Part shown: in pieces, positions 8,623 through 18,330 of the stretch | Numbering within the stretch: position 1 is the first letter of the stretch | Layout of the letters: each line of letters starts with the position of its first letter | Assembly: GCA_913057785.1 (NCBI GenBank) | Contig: CAJXPD010000090.1 | Coordinates: 1-35,966 of the forward strand | Direction of reading: 5' to 3' | DNA length: 35,966 bases | Source: an uncultured Lewinella sp. | Lineage (GTDB): Bacteria > Bacteroidota > Bacteroidia > Chitinophagales > Saprospiraceae | The notes under the pieces: generated by a model | What the model was told of the DNA's origin: nothing | The model's database searches: none | What the model saw: the letters and a program-made list of their open reading frames with translations, nothing else | Position numbers and translations under genes: made by a program

Positions 8623-9582
8623 TTATCTCATTTTATGCTTGTCCACGGGATTGGCCGAAGAAGAGTTCATTTTCACTAGATCTCCTTTGGAGAAATCGTT
8701 GCCACTGACAATACGACATTTTGAAGCCTTCCCCTCTCCTATGCTATTGTCCACCACCTTTATCGTGCCTACTTCTGTATCTACGCTACCTAGATTAAGC
8801 CCCGTGTCTGGGTCAATCAATGCTTCTCCCGGCCGCATCACAGTAAAGGTTTCTCCGACCTCGACGCCACCTGTTTTACCACTATTGATAAAGACATCTC
8901 CGTTTTTGGCTACTATTACTTTGGCTTCCCAAGGCAGTTCACTGCTGTTTGTCCCGATTAATTCAATTACGTTTTCTACGGCAGCACGGGTTGCCTTACC
9001 GACTAAGGAGTTATTGAATTGCTGTCGGCTATTGAAATTCATATTCTTATGACCAATGGATCCCGAAAGACCATTCTTTGTCTTGCGAACATTTTCTGCT
9101 AACACGATCTCTCCCGTAGAGGTATTTACCAAACGTAGATCAATTGCTACGACAGCCGCATTGCGCCCTACGCCTAGGCGAGTCCCGCCGATCCGCATAT
9201 TCGAATCTCCTTTCTTGTTTCCGAATTCGGTTACAGCTCCCATTACCGCCAATTCGACGCCTAGTAACTTTCCAACGGCTGCAGCGCTTTGTGGCGTCAC
9301 TAATCCACTACGACCAAGGTCTTGTTCTTGCAGAAGTTGATCTAATTGATTGCGTTCAATAACTTGATATTGACCGGATTTTACCAATTCAGTAGTGAGC
9401 ATGTCGGTGACACCTTCTCCTACTCCTTGTCCGCCGTACCAATAACCTCTCCCGCCTGACTTATCCTCAAACAGGAAGACTGCTACTCGTTTTTTAGCCT
9501 TTTTGTTGGATTGTGCATGGATTGATGGGGCTAGTATACCAAAGCTCACGATGAGCATTAAAAGATAATTCAACTGTTTCAT
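8623..9582 (-). CDS. CsgG/HfaB family secreted protein
   Basis: A 319-residue exported protein. A type I signal peptide (cleavage after about A23, IHA-QS) is followed by a CsgG-like core (about 30-200) with KRVAVFLFEDKSGG, the VTDMLTTELVKSGQYQVIER segment and the conserved LGVELAVMGAVTEF strand. The last third (about 225-310) is a small beta domain with GEVFxxx-type repeats resembling the FlgT/LysM-like tail seen on other CsgG-domain proteins. CsgG in E. coli is a lipoprotein forming the curli pore; here no lipobox is visible and no csgE, csgF or curlin genes are nearby. A pore function is therefore uncertain, and a periplasmic nucleator or stress-related role is equally possible. Confidence 0.8.
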   Translation of the reverse strand: MKQLNYLLMLIVSFGILAPSIHAQSNKKAKKRVAVFLFEDKSGGRGYWYGGQGVGEGVTDMLTTELVKSGQYQVIERNQLDQLLQEQDLGRSGLVTPQSAAAVGKLLGVELAVMGAVTEFGNKKGDSNMRIGGTRLGVGRNAAVVAIDLRLVNTSTGEIVLAENVRKTKNGLSGSIGHKNMNFNSRQQFNNSLVGKATRAAVENVIELIGTNSSELPWEAKVIVAKNGDVFINSGKTGGVEVGETFTVMRPGEALIDPDTGLNLGSVDTEVGTIKVVDNSIGEGKASKCRIVSGNDFSKGDLVKMNSSSANPVDKHKMR

Positions 9583-9713
9583 GATGGTTTTTTAGGGTAT
9601 TGAGTTTAGATTCAATACAAAGGTGCTCCGATCAGGGGTGTTGAGCTATTAAGTTGTAGTGGAGTAGGAAAAGGGAGGAGTGAGAAGTGCGGAGACAGAA
9701 TTGATCTTTCTAG

Positions 9714-9744
9714 GGAAGCTGCACAGATGAAATCCACAGCTTCC
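9714..9744 (-). terminator. Hairpin downstream of the bat operon
   Basis: An 8-bp perfect stem GGAAGCTG / CAGCTTCC around a 15-base loop, 53 bases past the batD stop codon on the minus strand. No T run follows, so it may be an mRNA 3'-end stabiliser rather than a classic terminator. Confidence 0.4.
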
Positions 9745-9797
9745 AAGATTCGAAATGGACTTAGAAATGAGAAAGACTAATCTCCGGATCTATGGTT

Positions 9798-11546
9798 TTA
9801 CTTAATGGAAGACTCGACTGTCGCGAGCAAATCCAAGGTCTCATCATAGGTTTCCTGCATGGCGGTACTATTATCCATACCGGCAAAAAGCGCCATTTCA
9901 CAGGTTTTAATGGTCTTCATGAAACGCTCTATTTCATCATCAGCTACTTCGAGGCCTTGCAATCTCTCCTTGACATTATCTTTGGTGAGTTCAGAAACAG
10001 GAATCTGAAGCTTATCACACACATACCCTAGCATAGCCTTGGAGATCTCGTCATAGAAAGCCCGGCTTTTTCCTGTCTGTAGGTGTTGCTTGGCAGTTTC
10101 GAGCCGCTTTTGGGCCGCTTTTCTGGCCTTGCGTTGGCGTAGGAGAGCTGGGTCTAGTGAGTCGCTCTTGGCTTTTAATTGCTTATAGGTATAAGCTCCA
10201 CCCAAAGCTAGGAACGGAAGTAAGCTTAGTAACCAAAAAGTCCAGTTCTCTTGAAAATATCCACTAGGACCAAATCCTGGATTTGACTTGAGGTAGGCAA
10301 TGTCTTGTGTGCGCTCCGGCTCAGGCGCGGCGGTAATGGCCTTTTTTTGCTGGCTTCCTTGACCCACATTTACAGCAAAGGTATTATCGTTGAAAACGAC
10401 GTATTTGGCACTGTCAGGATCAAAATAACTGAACTCTGGAGTCAGTTGATATTGCCCAGCTTCCTTAGGGACCAACAAATACTCAATGTCTTTCTCGCCA
10501 TAAAGTTGACCCAAATTTTCAAAGCTATTTTCCTTAATCACTTTAGGGTCATATACTTCAAAAGCTTCGGGGAAGCTTAGCTCCGGAGGCTGAATTCGCT
10601 TAATGTCTCCGTTTCCGCGAATAGAGAGGACAACGGAAATGGCATCATCAGTGGTTACGCTTGCTCTATTAATCCTACTCTTGACTTCAAAACTGCCCAC
10701 TGCTCCGGTGAAAGAAGAAGGAGCGTTTGGGGGAAGAGGCTTTACACTAATCACTACCGCCTCTGTGCTGGCTGGAATTCTTCTGATTTCTCTACTGAAG
10801 AAGAATCTCCTTCTTTGGTTATTGCCTTCCACAACGGCTCCCAACTGAACATTGAGCGGGTCGACAGTGAGTTTCCCCGTCTGCTGAGGAAAAAGAGCTA
10901 AGCGCTTTAGTACCTTGGTGGCGTACTGAGTCCCATCAATGACCTCCCGTACTACCCGGCCGTCATATCTACGAATATCTTGTGCGTAAAATCCTTGATA
11001 ATCGGATTCGGAAATAACATTTTGTGTCTCGATCTGGACGGTGGTGAAGAGTTTGTAGTCCAACATAATCTGTTGCCCTACCCAAGCTTCAGTAATGCTG
11101 GGTAGTGCTTCGATGTACAATTCCTCGGCATCATCACCTCCACTTTTCCCTTGCACTACTGAAATAGAGATGGGTTGACTCTCAAAAGTCTTGTTCCCTA
11201 CTGTGATCTGTGCTTTACCGATAGAGAAGGTGCCAATACGTTTAGGCTGTAAGGTAAACGTATAGCCTTCTTCTTTGGACATTTGTCCATTGATGATAGA
11301 GGTGCTACGAGAGACAGAGGGACCATTTATGACGGTGAAGTTTCTAAAATTCGGTGCCCGAAAATTACTGCCATTGGCATCAGAGAGCGTAAAAGTTACA
11401 TCGAAATAACTCTTCAAGAGGACTTGTTTAGCATCACTATAGGCTTCGAATTTCTGGGCTTGGCTATTGGTCATTATCAACATAATAGCCAGTAAGGTTA
11501 GTACGTATTGACGCCCTACTTCTAAATAACGAGTTAGCCAGTTCAT
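9798..11546 (-). CDS. batD: BatD (oxygen tolerance family) protein, full length
   Basis: A 582-residue envelope protein, last gene of the bat cluster. It has a signal peptide (LLAIMLIMTNSQAQ), then about 400 residues of beta-rich Ig-like domains, one transmembrane helix (FWLLSLLPFLALGGAYTY) and a charged cytoplasmic helical tail. ATG 11546 is chosen over 11576 because it begins the signal-peptide N-region. The first domain aligns without gaps over about 90 residues to the short BatD-like protein encoded just upstream (APxFxxFxVxxGP, NG, YTFxLxPKxIG, PIxIxVV). BatD proteins are thought to join BatA/BatB and MoxR in an envelope-integrity or oxidative-stress complex, but the biochemical role is not settled. 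Confidence 0.9.
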   Translation of the reverse strand: MNWLTRYLEVGRQYVLTLLAIMLIMTNSQAQKFEAYSDAKQVLLKSYFDVTFTLSDANGSNFRAPNFRNFTVINGPSVSRSTSIINGQMSKEEGYTFTLQPKRIGTFSIGKAQITVGNKTFESQPISISVVQGKSGGDDAEELYIEALPSITEAWVGQQIMLDYKLFTTVQIETQNVISESDYQGFYAQDIRRYDGRVVREVIDGTQYATKVLKRLALFPQQTGKLTVDPLNVQLGAVVEGNNQRRRFFFSREIRRIPASTEAVVISVKPLPPNAPSSFTGAVGSFEVKSRINRASVTTDDAISVVLSIRGNGDIKRIQPPELSFPEAFEVYDPKVIKENSFENLGQLYGEKDIEYLLVPKEAGQYQLTPEFSYFDPDSAKYVVFNDNTFAVNVGQGSQQKKAITAAPEPERTQDIAYLKSNPGFGPSGYFQENWTFWLLSLLPFLALGGAYTYKQLKAKSDSLDPALLRQRKARKAAQKRLETAKQHLQTGKSRAFYDEISKAMLGYVCDKLQIPVSELTKDNVKERLQGLEVADDEIERFMKTIKTCEMALFAGMDNSTAMQETYDETLDLLATVESSIK

Positions 11547-11618
11547 ATGCTTAGGTCCAGCGTAAGTCCGCTCCATATCAGTATATCTTTCGGCAGGCCA
11601 AAGAAAATCCGACCTGAT

Positions 11619-12212
11619 CTAGATCTTATAAATCTTTCTCTTCTTCTTTTTCTTTTTAGTCTTATCTTCTTTTCCGGGCTCCTCAGGTTTGTTATCCTTG
11701 GGTAAAGCCCGTTGCCCTGGCTCATCAAAATCAAATTGGAAGTTGCGAAAACCCGGCATACCTTCCCGGTCAAAGCCTCTGAAGAAGTCACTCATTCTTT
11801 CTTCCTGAGGTTGCTTTTGAATAATGCCCTCAGGGTTGGGTACGACTAGAATTTCGATGGGTTCCGTTTCTAACATCATTTCCCCTACAGAAATGCTAGC
11901 CGGTTGAATATAGTAGTTTCCGATATCCTTGGGTTCGAGATAGAAGGTATAGGAAATACTTTGGGAAACATCCCCGTTCATCATGCTAAAGCTGGAAGAC
12001 ATGTTTGGACCGCTCTTTACTATAAAATCCTCAAAAGCCGGTGCCTGAAAATCTTGTCCTTTGGCATTCTCCAAAGAGAAGACCACTTGAAAATAATTAC
12101 CATGCAGCACGGAATCCATACTCACCTTTACTGAGAATTTAGCATCATCTTGCGCTATAACAATCTGGCTAGTCAGGAATAGACCTAAGAAAAGGGCACT
12201 TAATTTTTTCAT
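11619..12212 (-). CDS. Short BatD-like protein (single N-terminal domain)
   Basis: A 197-residue exported protein with a clean signal peptide (MKKLSALFLGLFLTSQIVIA-QD). Residues about 25-125 form one BatD N-terminal-type Ig-like domain, close in sequence to the first domain of the full-length BatD encoded 72 bases downstream; about 42 of 91 aligned residues match by eye. The rest is an acidic and proline-rich linker and a very basic end (KEDKTKKKKKKRKIYKI). There is no membrane anchor, so it should be periplasmic. The stop is genuine and the downstream gene has its own signal peptide, so this is a duplicated module, not a frameshifted half. Its product may compete with or cap BatD in the complex (inference). 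Confidence 0.8.
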   Translation of the reverse strand: MKKLSALFLGLFLTSQIVIAQDDAKFSVKVSMDSVLHGNYFQVVFSLENAKGQDFQAPAFEDFIVKSGPNMSSSFSMMNGDVSQSISYTFYLEPKDIGNYYIQPASISVGEMMLETEPIEILVVPNPEGIIQKQPQEERMSDFFRGFDREGMPGFRNFQFDFDEPGQRALPKDNKPEEPGKEDKTKKKKKKRKIYKI

Positions 12213-12312
12213 GTTTTTCTCTTTTAATGGACAAGGATGCGGCTTCTTAAGTGAGAGCCAAAGCCATTAACAAAGACTCCTAAAAGCATTCAAAAGTTTG
12301 AAGCAGTAAATA

Positions 12313-12320
12313 CAAATTTA
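12313..12320 (-). promoter_or_regulatory. Possible internal promoter (-7 box) before the short BatD gene
   Basis: The 112-bp gap after batC is the longest between genes of the cluster. On the minus strand it contains TAAATTTG, an exact TAnnTTTG match, about 100 bases before the ATG. No -33 element is apparent, so it is only suggestive of separate expression of the two BatD-like genes. Confidence 0.25.
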
Positions 12321-12324
12321 CAAC

Positions 12325-13050
<726 letters not shown>

Positions 13051-13130
13051 GACACATTAAATTTTGAGTAAACTTCCCTTGAGACATATCTTCGGAATCA
13101 GATCGGCAAAGGGAAAGTTTTGAAGATCAA

Positions 13131-14162
13131 TCAAGTAGCAAAAATATCTTTATCTCCGAGGTATTTATTCTTTCTATACGATAGCAAAAATTCTAAGATC
13201 AAAAGAAATAATCCTAGGCCGATGAAATATTGGAAGTAGCTTTCGTATTCTGTGAATGATCGCAATTCCAACTCTCGTTTTTCGATTGCATCAATTCGTG
13301 TCTTTAGTGCTTTCATGACCTCATCGGAACCCGCCAAAAGATTGAAATAATCTCCTCCCCCTGCCTGTGCTACTTCTCGGAGCATCTCTTCGTTCAATTG
13401 GGATTTGACGGGGTTTCCGGTCTGATCTCGTAGGTAGTCCTCTCGCCCACCTTGCCGGACAGGAATGAAACTACCGCTAGCCTCTCCTACACCAATGGTG
13501 AAAGTAAGCAAGCCGTTTTCTTTTGCGGTTGTTGCGGCCGACACTGCTTCACCATCATGATCTTCACCATCGGAAATGATGATTAGTGCTTTATGCTTTT
13601 GATTTTCCTCAGGAAAGGATTGTTCAGCCAAGGTGATAGCCTCGCTAATTGCGGTACCTTGGGAAGGAGCCATCCCTGGGTTAGCAGTTGTCACGAACAT
13701 TTTAGCAAAGGCATAGTCAGTAGTGAGCGGAACTTGCATGTAGGCATTACAAGCGAACAGGATTAAGCCGAGGTTTTCTCCTTTTAGTTGGTCTACCAAG
13801 TTTTGAGAAAACCGTTTTGACCGATCTAGTCTGCTAGGAGATATGTCTTCTGCCAACATACTCCGGGAAACGTCCAAAGCGATGAAAACATCAATTCCTT
13901 TGCGCTTAACTTTCTCCTTTTTGCTGCCCCACTGTGGATTGGCCCAACCTACAATGAGAAAGGCTAAGGTGGCCAAGAGGAGAATAAACTTGACCGTATG
14001 CTTGTAGCGTGACCAATCTGGCATTAGCTGCTCCAAAAGCTCCGGATTACCAAAGCGATTTAAGGCTCGCTTACGGTAGTACCAGGTTGCTACAAAGAAC
14101 AATATCAGAACTGGAATGAATGCCAGTCCATAGAGGTATATGCTATTTTCGAATCGAAACAT
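13131..14162 (-). CDS. batB: BatB: membrane-anchored vWA protein
   Basis: A 343-residue inner-membrane protein. Two N-terminal transmembrane helices (about 9-28 and 57-74) precede a vWA domain with the MIDAS motif DVSRSM beginning at D97, VPLTTDYAF and IIISDGEDHDG. A C-terminal transmembrane helix (YFQYFIGLGLFLLILEFLL) returns to the cytoplasm. This is the BatA/BatB arrangement. Between BatA and BatB, the longer SDGEDHDG loop and position after batA identify this copy as BatB. The BatA/BatB pair is believed to form a complex with BatD-type proteins, loaded or remodelled by the MoxR ATPase. It is 59 bases from batA and 80 from batC. Confidence 0.93.
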   Translation of the reverse strand: MFRFENSIYLYGLAFIPVLILFFVATWYYRKRALNRFGNPELLEQLMPDWSRYKHTVKFILLLATLAFLIVGWANPQWGSKKEKVKRKGIDVFIALDVSRSMLAEDISPSRLDRSKRFSQNLVDQLKGENLGLILFACNAYMQVPLTTDYAFAKMFVTTANPGMAPSQGTAISEAITLAEQSFPEENQKHKALIIISDGEDHDGEAVSAATTAKENGLLTFTIGVGEASGSFIPVRQGGREDYLRDQTGNPVKSQLNEEMLREVAQAGGGDYFNLLAGSDEVMKALKTRIDAIEKRELELRSFTEYESYFQYFIGLGLFLLILEFLLSYRKNKYLGDKDIFAT

Positions 14163-14221
14163 AATAGTATCTTCTTCAGCACCTGATTGTTTTTCACAAT
14201 GGTGCTACATCCTTTCAAGCA

Positions 14222-15229
14222 CTAAGGTATAGCTCGAAGTACAGTATACCTTAACAAGACTTCAATCAGCAAGAACAGAATACCCCAAAAAGCAAAATGA
14301 TGGTATTCCTCGCTATATCTCTTGAAGCTAGTCACTTCAATTTTGGTCTTCTCTAATTGATCGATGGAAGCATAAATCTGTTCCAAACTCTGTTCATCTA
14401 CTGCTCGATAGTATTTTCCACCTGTCATTTCTGCAATTTGACGGAGTAAATCTTCATCAATTTCAACCCTTACTAATCCTAAGACGTACTTTCCGTCACT
14501 TCTTCTACTAACCGGGGCCCGGGTTTCTCCGACACTCCCTACTCCAATGGTATAAACCTTAATATTATATTCCTTTGCAATCTTGGCTGCCAGCATTGGG
14601 GACTGGTAGCCTGTATTATTGACTCCGTCAGTCAAGAGAATCACGACCTTACTTTTACTATCACTATCCTTAAGCCGATTTACAGCCGTGGCTAGTCCCA
14701 TCCCGATTGCCGTTCCATCCTCAAGTATCCCACATTCTAATTTATTGAGGAATTCATTTAGTACTAGATGATCGGTAGTCAAAGGGCACTGTGTAAAGGC
14801 TTCTCCGGCGAACACCACCAATCCAATGCGGTCGTACTGTCGTTGGCCGACAAAATCAGCTGCTACTCGCTTGCTTACTTCCAGCCGGTTCGGCTGAAAA
14901 TCCTGGGCTAACATACTACTTGACAAGTCCATCGCGAGGCTTATATCTATCCCTTCTGCTACTACCTCCTCCTCTTTCAATACCCGCTGAGGGCGAGCTA
15001 GGGCTACAACTAAGGCTACAAAAGATAGGATTCGAAGGATGGGTAACAAAGAGCGTAAGCGTCCCCTAATCGATTGGGTATTCTCCAGTCCTTCCAAGGT
15101 AGACATTCGCATTGGCGCATAGCGTTGCCGATAGCTACGATTGTACCACCAGGCTATTAATGGAAGTAATAGCAACAACACAAAGAAAAACGGACTTACA
15201 AATGTTATGTTCTCCAATAATCCAAGCAT
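14222..15229 (-). CDS. batA: BatA: membrane-anchored vWA protein
   Basis: A 335-residue paralogue of BatB with the same plan: N-terminal transmembrane helices (about 11-28 and 61-78), a vWA domain with DLSSSM at 101-106, CPLTTDH and VVILLTDGVNNTG, and a C-terminal transmembrane helix (FAFWGILFLLIEVLLRY). The intact MIDAS residues suggest Mg-dependent partner binding in the periplasm. It starts 5 bases after the stop of the DUF4381-like gene, so the two are translationally close and certainly cotranscribed. Confidence 0.93.
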   Translation of the reverse strand: MLGLLENITFVSPFFFVLLLLLPLIAWWYNRSYRQRYAPMRMSTLEGLENTQSIRGRLRSLLPILRILSFVALVVALARPQRVLKEEEVVAEGIDISLAMDLSSSMLAQDFQPNRLEVSKRVAADFVGQRQYDRIGLVVFAGEAFTQCPLTTDHLVLNEFLNKLECGILEDGTAIGMGLATAVNRLKDSDSKSKVVILLTDGVNNTGYQSPMLAAKIAKEYNIKVYTIGVGSVGETRAPVSRRSDGKYVLGLVRVEIDEDLLRQIAEMTGGKYYRAVDEQSLEQIYASIDQLEKTKIEVTSFKRYSEEYHHFAFWGILFLLIEVLLRYTVLRAIP

Positions 15230-15234
15230 ACGAC

Positions 15235-16239
15235 TTATTCTATAGCTTCCGATTGGTCTTGTACTTCTGGTTCATCTATTGTCTCTTCCTCATCCACCGG
15301 TTTTGGTTTGGGCTTCGTTTGAAGGACAAAGGCCTCCAATTTGTCTAAGCCGGCAGCATGCACTTCGATCGGCGGTATCGCTTTGGCAAACTTGACTAAA
15401 TCTGCCGTTTGTAGAATCTTATTCAGTTCACTCCTCCAATCTTCTTCGACTTCATCCAACTTTTGTAGATCCTCAATGATTTCGTCCGAGGTAGATTCTA
15501 AAGCTTTTATCTTAAATCTTTCTTCCAAGTACTCCCTTAAGATGAAGGTCAGCTCACTCTGATACGCCTTTATCTTATTCTGTTGCCAGAGCTTGGAAGC
15601 TCGAAGCGATTCAATCTTTTCCATGGCAACTTCGAATGGAGGTCGCTTGATGATGACTGGAGCAGGCTCTTCTTTGTTCTGCCGACGGTTATAGAAGAAA
15701 TACCCAAGGAAACCCAGCAAGGCTACTGTACCAATACCGATTAATATAGGAAGGTAGTCTTCGATCGTTTTGTCCTCGGCAACAATCCCTTTAATCGGCT
15801 GCAACTGTACCGTGTCCTGACTAACTGGATATGGGTTGACAATAAGCAAGAGACTGTTGGTATTGATGGTTTGGCGTTGCTCCCCCCGGAGGAAACTAAC
15901 GGGGATCTGTGGAATCAAGTATTGTCCAGAATCAAAGGAGGTTAGAATTAGCGTTTGATGAAGGAGGTTGCCTTCATTGGAGGGTACCGTGTCAACCGGA
16001 TAGACTTTCAACAACTCGATCCCCTCGGTCTTTTCAATGCCGGATAAATCCGCTACCTCAAGTGTCATTCCTTGTGGATAGCTGATATCCAACTCCATCT
16101 TGATTTGATCTCCAATCAAGATTTCGTTTTTGCTTAGAGCGGCACTAACGGACTGCGCTTCAATTACCTGGGGTAGTAAATAGAAGAGTAATAACAGTCC
16201 AAAGCTCCATGAAAGCGATAATTTTCGCAATTCCTTCAT
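15235..16239 (-). CDS. BatD-like/DUF4381-type membrane protein of the bat cluster
   Basis: A 334-residue protein. After a signal peptide (LSWSFGLLLLFYLLPQVIEA) there is a roughly 110-residue beta domain starting SVSAALSKNEILIGDQIKME, which resembles BatD ectodomains. Then come one transmembrane helix (LPILIGIGTVALLGFLGYFF), a cytoplasmic helical domain (about 200-315) and a Pro/Glu-rich tail. Genes of this shape usually sit between DUF58 and batA. ATG 16239 is chosen because it immediately follows the DUF58 stop (1-base gap) and begins the signal sequence; the longer start would overlap DUF58. It likely links the periplasmic vWA complex to the cytoplasmic MoxR/DUF58 pair. Confidence 0.85.
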   Translation of the reverse strand: MKELRKLSLSWSFGLLLLFYLLPQVIEAQSVSAALSKNEILIGDQIKMELDISYPQGMTLEVADLSGIEKTEGIELLKVYPVDTVPSNEGNLLHQTLILTSFDSGQYLIPQIPVSFLRGEQRQTINTNSLLLIVNPYPVSQDTVQLQPIKGIVAEDKTIEDYLPILIGIGTVALLGFLGYFFYNRRQNKEEPAPVIIKRPPFEVAMEKIESLRASKLWQQNKIKAYQSELTFILREYLEERFKIKALESTSDEIIEDLQKLDEVEEDWRSELNKILQTADLVKFAKAIPPIEVHAAGLDKLEAFVLQTKPKPKPVDEEETIDEPEVQDQSEAIE

Positions 16240-16240
16240 A

Positions 16241-17110
16241 TCAGTTACTCCGCTTTTTGAAAAACTTAAGTAGGGCATTTACATAGGATTCGTTGGTCCG
16301 AATACTGACTGCATCAGCACCACTTTTTAGGAAAGCTGAGCGAAAATATTGGTAGTGTTCCGAGTACCAATTGGCATATTGTTCCCGCACTCTAGCAGAG
16401 GAAGTGTCAATCCATCGCATGGCACCCGTTTCGGCATCCGAAGCTCGTAGTAGTCCTACATTGGGTAATTCTTCCTCTCGTGGATCTACCATATGAATGC
16501 CAACTACATCGTGCTTTCTAGCTGCGATTCGAAGCGCTGCCTCGTAGTTTTTGGTCATGAAATCGGAAAGCAGAAAACAGATACTTCTTTTCTTTACCAC
16601 ATTGTTGAAATACTGCAGGGTGCTTTCGATATCTGTACCTTGATGTTGAGGTTGGAAATCGATTAGCTCTCGGATGATCCTGAGAATATGTTGCTTCCCC
16701 TTTTTGGGTGGGATAAACTTTTCCACTTGATCGGAGAAAAAGATTACCCCAACTTTATCATTGTTATTGATAGCGGAGAATGCCAATACCGCACAGATTT
16801 CCGTCAAAATCTCGTTCTTTAGCTGATTAACCGTTCCAAAGAAGGATGATCGGCTGACATCTATCAAAAGCATGACGGTCAATTCCCGCTCTTCTTCAAA
16901 GATCTTCACATAAGGATCGCCTGTTCGTGCCGTGACATTCCAGTCGATATTACGGACGTCATCCCCAAATTGGTAATTGCGTACTTCGCTGAAGGACATA
17001 CCGCGCCCCTTAAAAGCACTATGGTACTCTCCTGAGAAGATATGTCGACTCAATCCTTTCGTCTTTATCTCAATCTTCCGAACCTTTTTGAGTAGTTCAC
17101 TTGTTTCCAC
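16241..17110 (-). CDS. DUF58 domain protein
   Basis: A 289-residue cytosolic protein. The DUF58 signature lies at about 36-75 (GRGMSFSEVRNYQFGDD, then RNIDWNVTARTG), followed by a vWA-like fold with a MIDAS-type DVSRSS at 84-89. The length is typical. DUF58 proteins accompany MoxR ATPases throughout bacteria and are thought to be MoxR partners or substrates. It begins 9 bases after the moxR stop and ends 1 base before the next gene, so it is in the middle of a tight operon. Confidence 0.93.
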   Translation of the reverse strand: METSELLKKVRKIEIKTKGLSRHIFSGEYHSAFKGRGMSFSEVRNYQFGDDVRNIDWNVTARTGDPYVKIFEEERELTVMLLIDVSRSSFFGTVNQLKNEILTEICAVLAFSAINNNDKVGVIFFSDQVEKFIPPKKGKQHILRIIRELIDFQPQHQGTDIESTLQYFNNVVKKRSICFLLSDFMTKNYEAALRIAARKHDVVGIHMVDPREEELPNVGLLRASDAETGAMRWIDTSSARVREQYANWYSEHYQYFRSAFLKSGADAVSIRTNESYVNALLKFFKKRSN

Positions 17111-17119
17111 GGGCGAAGG

Positions 17120-18115
17120 TTAAGGTACTTCTACTGTATCTAAGATTTTGTTGATAATATCTTCTTGCGTGACATTTTCAGCTTCAGCTTCGTAGGTTAA
17201 GCCGATCCGGTGCCGCATTACGTCATGGCACACTTGCCGGACATCTTCCGGGATCACGTAACCTCTTCTCTTCAAGAAGGCGTAGGCTTTGGCAGATTTG
17301 GCCAAGGCAATACTGGCTCGAGGCGATCCACCATAATTAATGAGCGCTTGTAAGCTGCTCAGGTTGTAGTCTCCTGGGTTTCGGGTGGAGAATACAATAT
17401 CTAGGATATATTTCTCAATCTTTTCATCCATGTACACCTTATTCACCGATTCTCTCGCTTTGAGAATAGCTTCAGGTTTTACAACAGGCTTTATCTCTGG
17501 GAATCCACCAGTCTGTAGATTACGACGAATGATCTCTCTCTCGTCTTCCTTGGTAGGATAGGTAATCTTTACTTTGAGCATGAAACGGTCTACCTGGGCC
17601 TCTGGCAGTGGGTAAGTACCTTCTTGCTCAATGGGGTTTTGTGTGGCTAGCACTAGAAATGGCTCTTGAAGAGGGTAGGTCTCTCCACCGATGGTTACCT
17701 GCCGTTCCTGCATAGCCTCTAACAAGGCACTTTGCACCTTGGCCGGGGCACGGTTGATCTCATCCGCTAGAATAAAGTTGGCAAAGATGGGGCCTTTGCG
17801 AACCGTGAATTCATTTTTGCTAGGATTGAATATCATGGTACCGATAATATCGGCAGGGAGAAGGTCAGGGGTAAATTGAATGCGGTTGAATTTGGCATCA
17901 ACAGCTTTTGAAAGGGTATTAATGGCTAGTGTTTTTGCTAAGCCAGGAAGCCCTTCCAATAAAACGTGGCCTTTTGTCAGCAATCCGAGCATCAATCTCT
18001 CGATCATGTGACGTTGTCCCACAATAACTTTTGCTGTTTCCTCATTTAGTTTTTCGACGAAAGCACTATCGATATAGATCTGTTGATTCAGCGCTTCAAT
18101 ATCTACTGATTGCAT
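17120..18115 (-). CDS. MoxR-family AAA+ ATPase, first gene of the bat operon
   Basis: A 331-residue AAA+ ATPase with Walker A GLPGLAKT (55-62), Walker B FILADEINRAP (115-119 ILADE), sensor 1 in LATQNPIEQEGTYPLPEAQ and the C-terminal lid domain. It is a chaperone-like ATPase expected to remodel the Bat vWA proteins. ATG 18115 follows an A-rich stretch and gives the usual MoxR N-terminus; an in-frame ATG at 18163 with GGGAG just before it is possible and would add 16 residues. It leads the operon with a 215-bp divergent region upstream, in which no clear -33/-7 pair was found. Confidence 0.95.
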   Translation of the reverse strand: MQSVDIEALNQQIYIDSAFVEKLNEETAKVIVGQRHMIERLMLGLLTKGHVLLEGLPGLAKTLAINTLSKAVDAKFNRIQFTPDLLPADIIGTMIFNPSKNEFTVRKGPIFANFILADEINRAPAKVQSALLEAMQERQVTIGGETYPLQEPFLVLATQNPIEQEGTYPLPEAQVDRFMLKVKITYPTKEDEREIIRRNLQTGGFPEIKPVVKPEAILKARESVNKVYMDEKIEKYILDIVFSTRNPGDYNLSSLQALINYGGSPRASIALAKSAKAYAFLKRRGYVIPEDVRQVCHDVMRHRIGLTYEAEAENVTQEDIINKILDTVEVP

Positions 18116-18330
18116 AGTTTTTTTGGGTTTATCTGCCCATGGGGAGCCTTTTTCATCATACAACTCCCACTAAAAATAAGTTGTTATTCAAAAAGGCCTG
18201 ATATTACAAAAAATGCTGTAGTAAAAGGCTCACAAATTTGCTAATTTTTTCTAAGAATGCCTAAACTCTCGGAAATTCGGAAAATGGGTTTAAGATCGAT
18301 TTAAAACTTATTAACTAAATCTTAACAGTT

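Noticed and set aside
8349..8708. 119-codon plus-strand frame next to the TetR operator
   Set aside because: It runs through the operator, a hairpin terminator and into the csgG-like gene on the other strand; the composition is not protein-like.
11619..11650. Frameshift joining the short BatD-like gene to batD
   Set aside because: The downstream gene has its own start, signal peptide and a complete copy of the same domain, so they are two genes.
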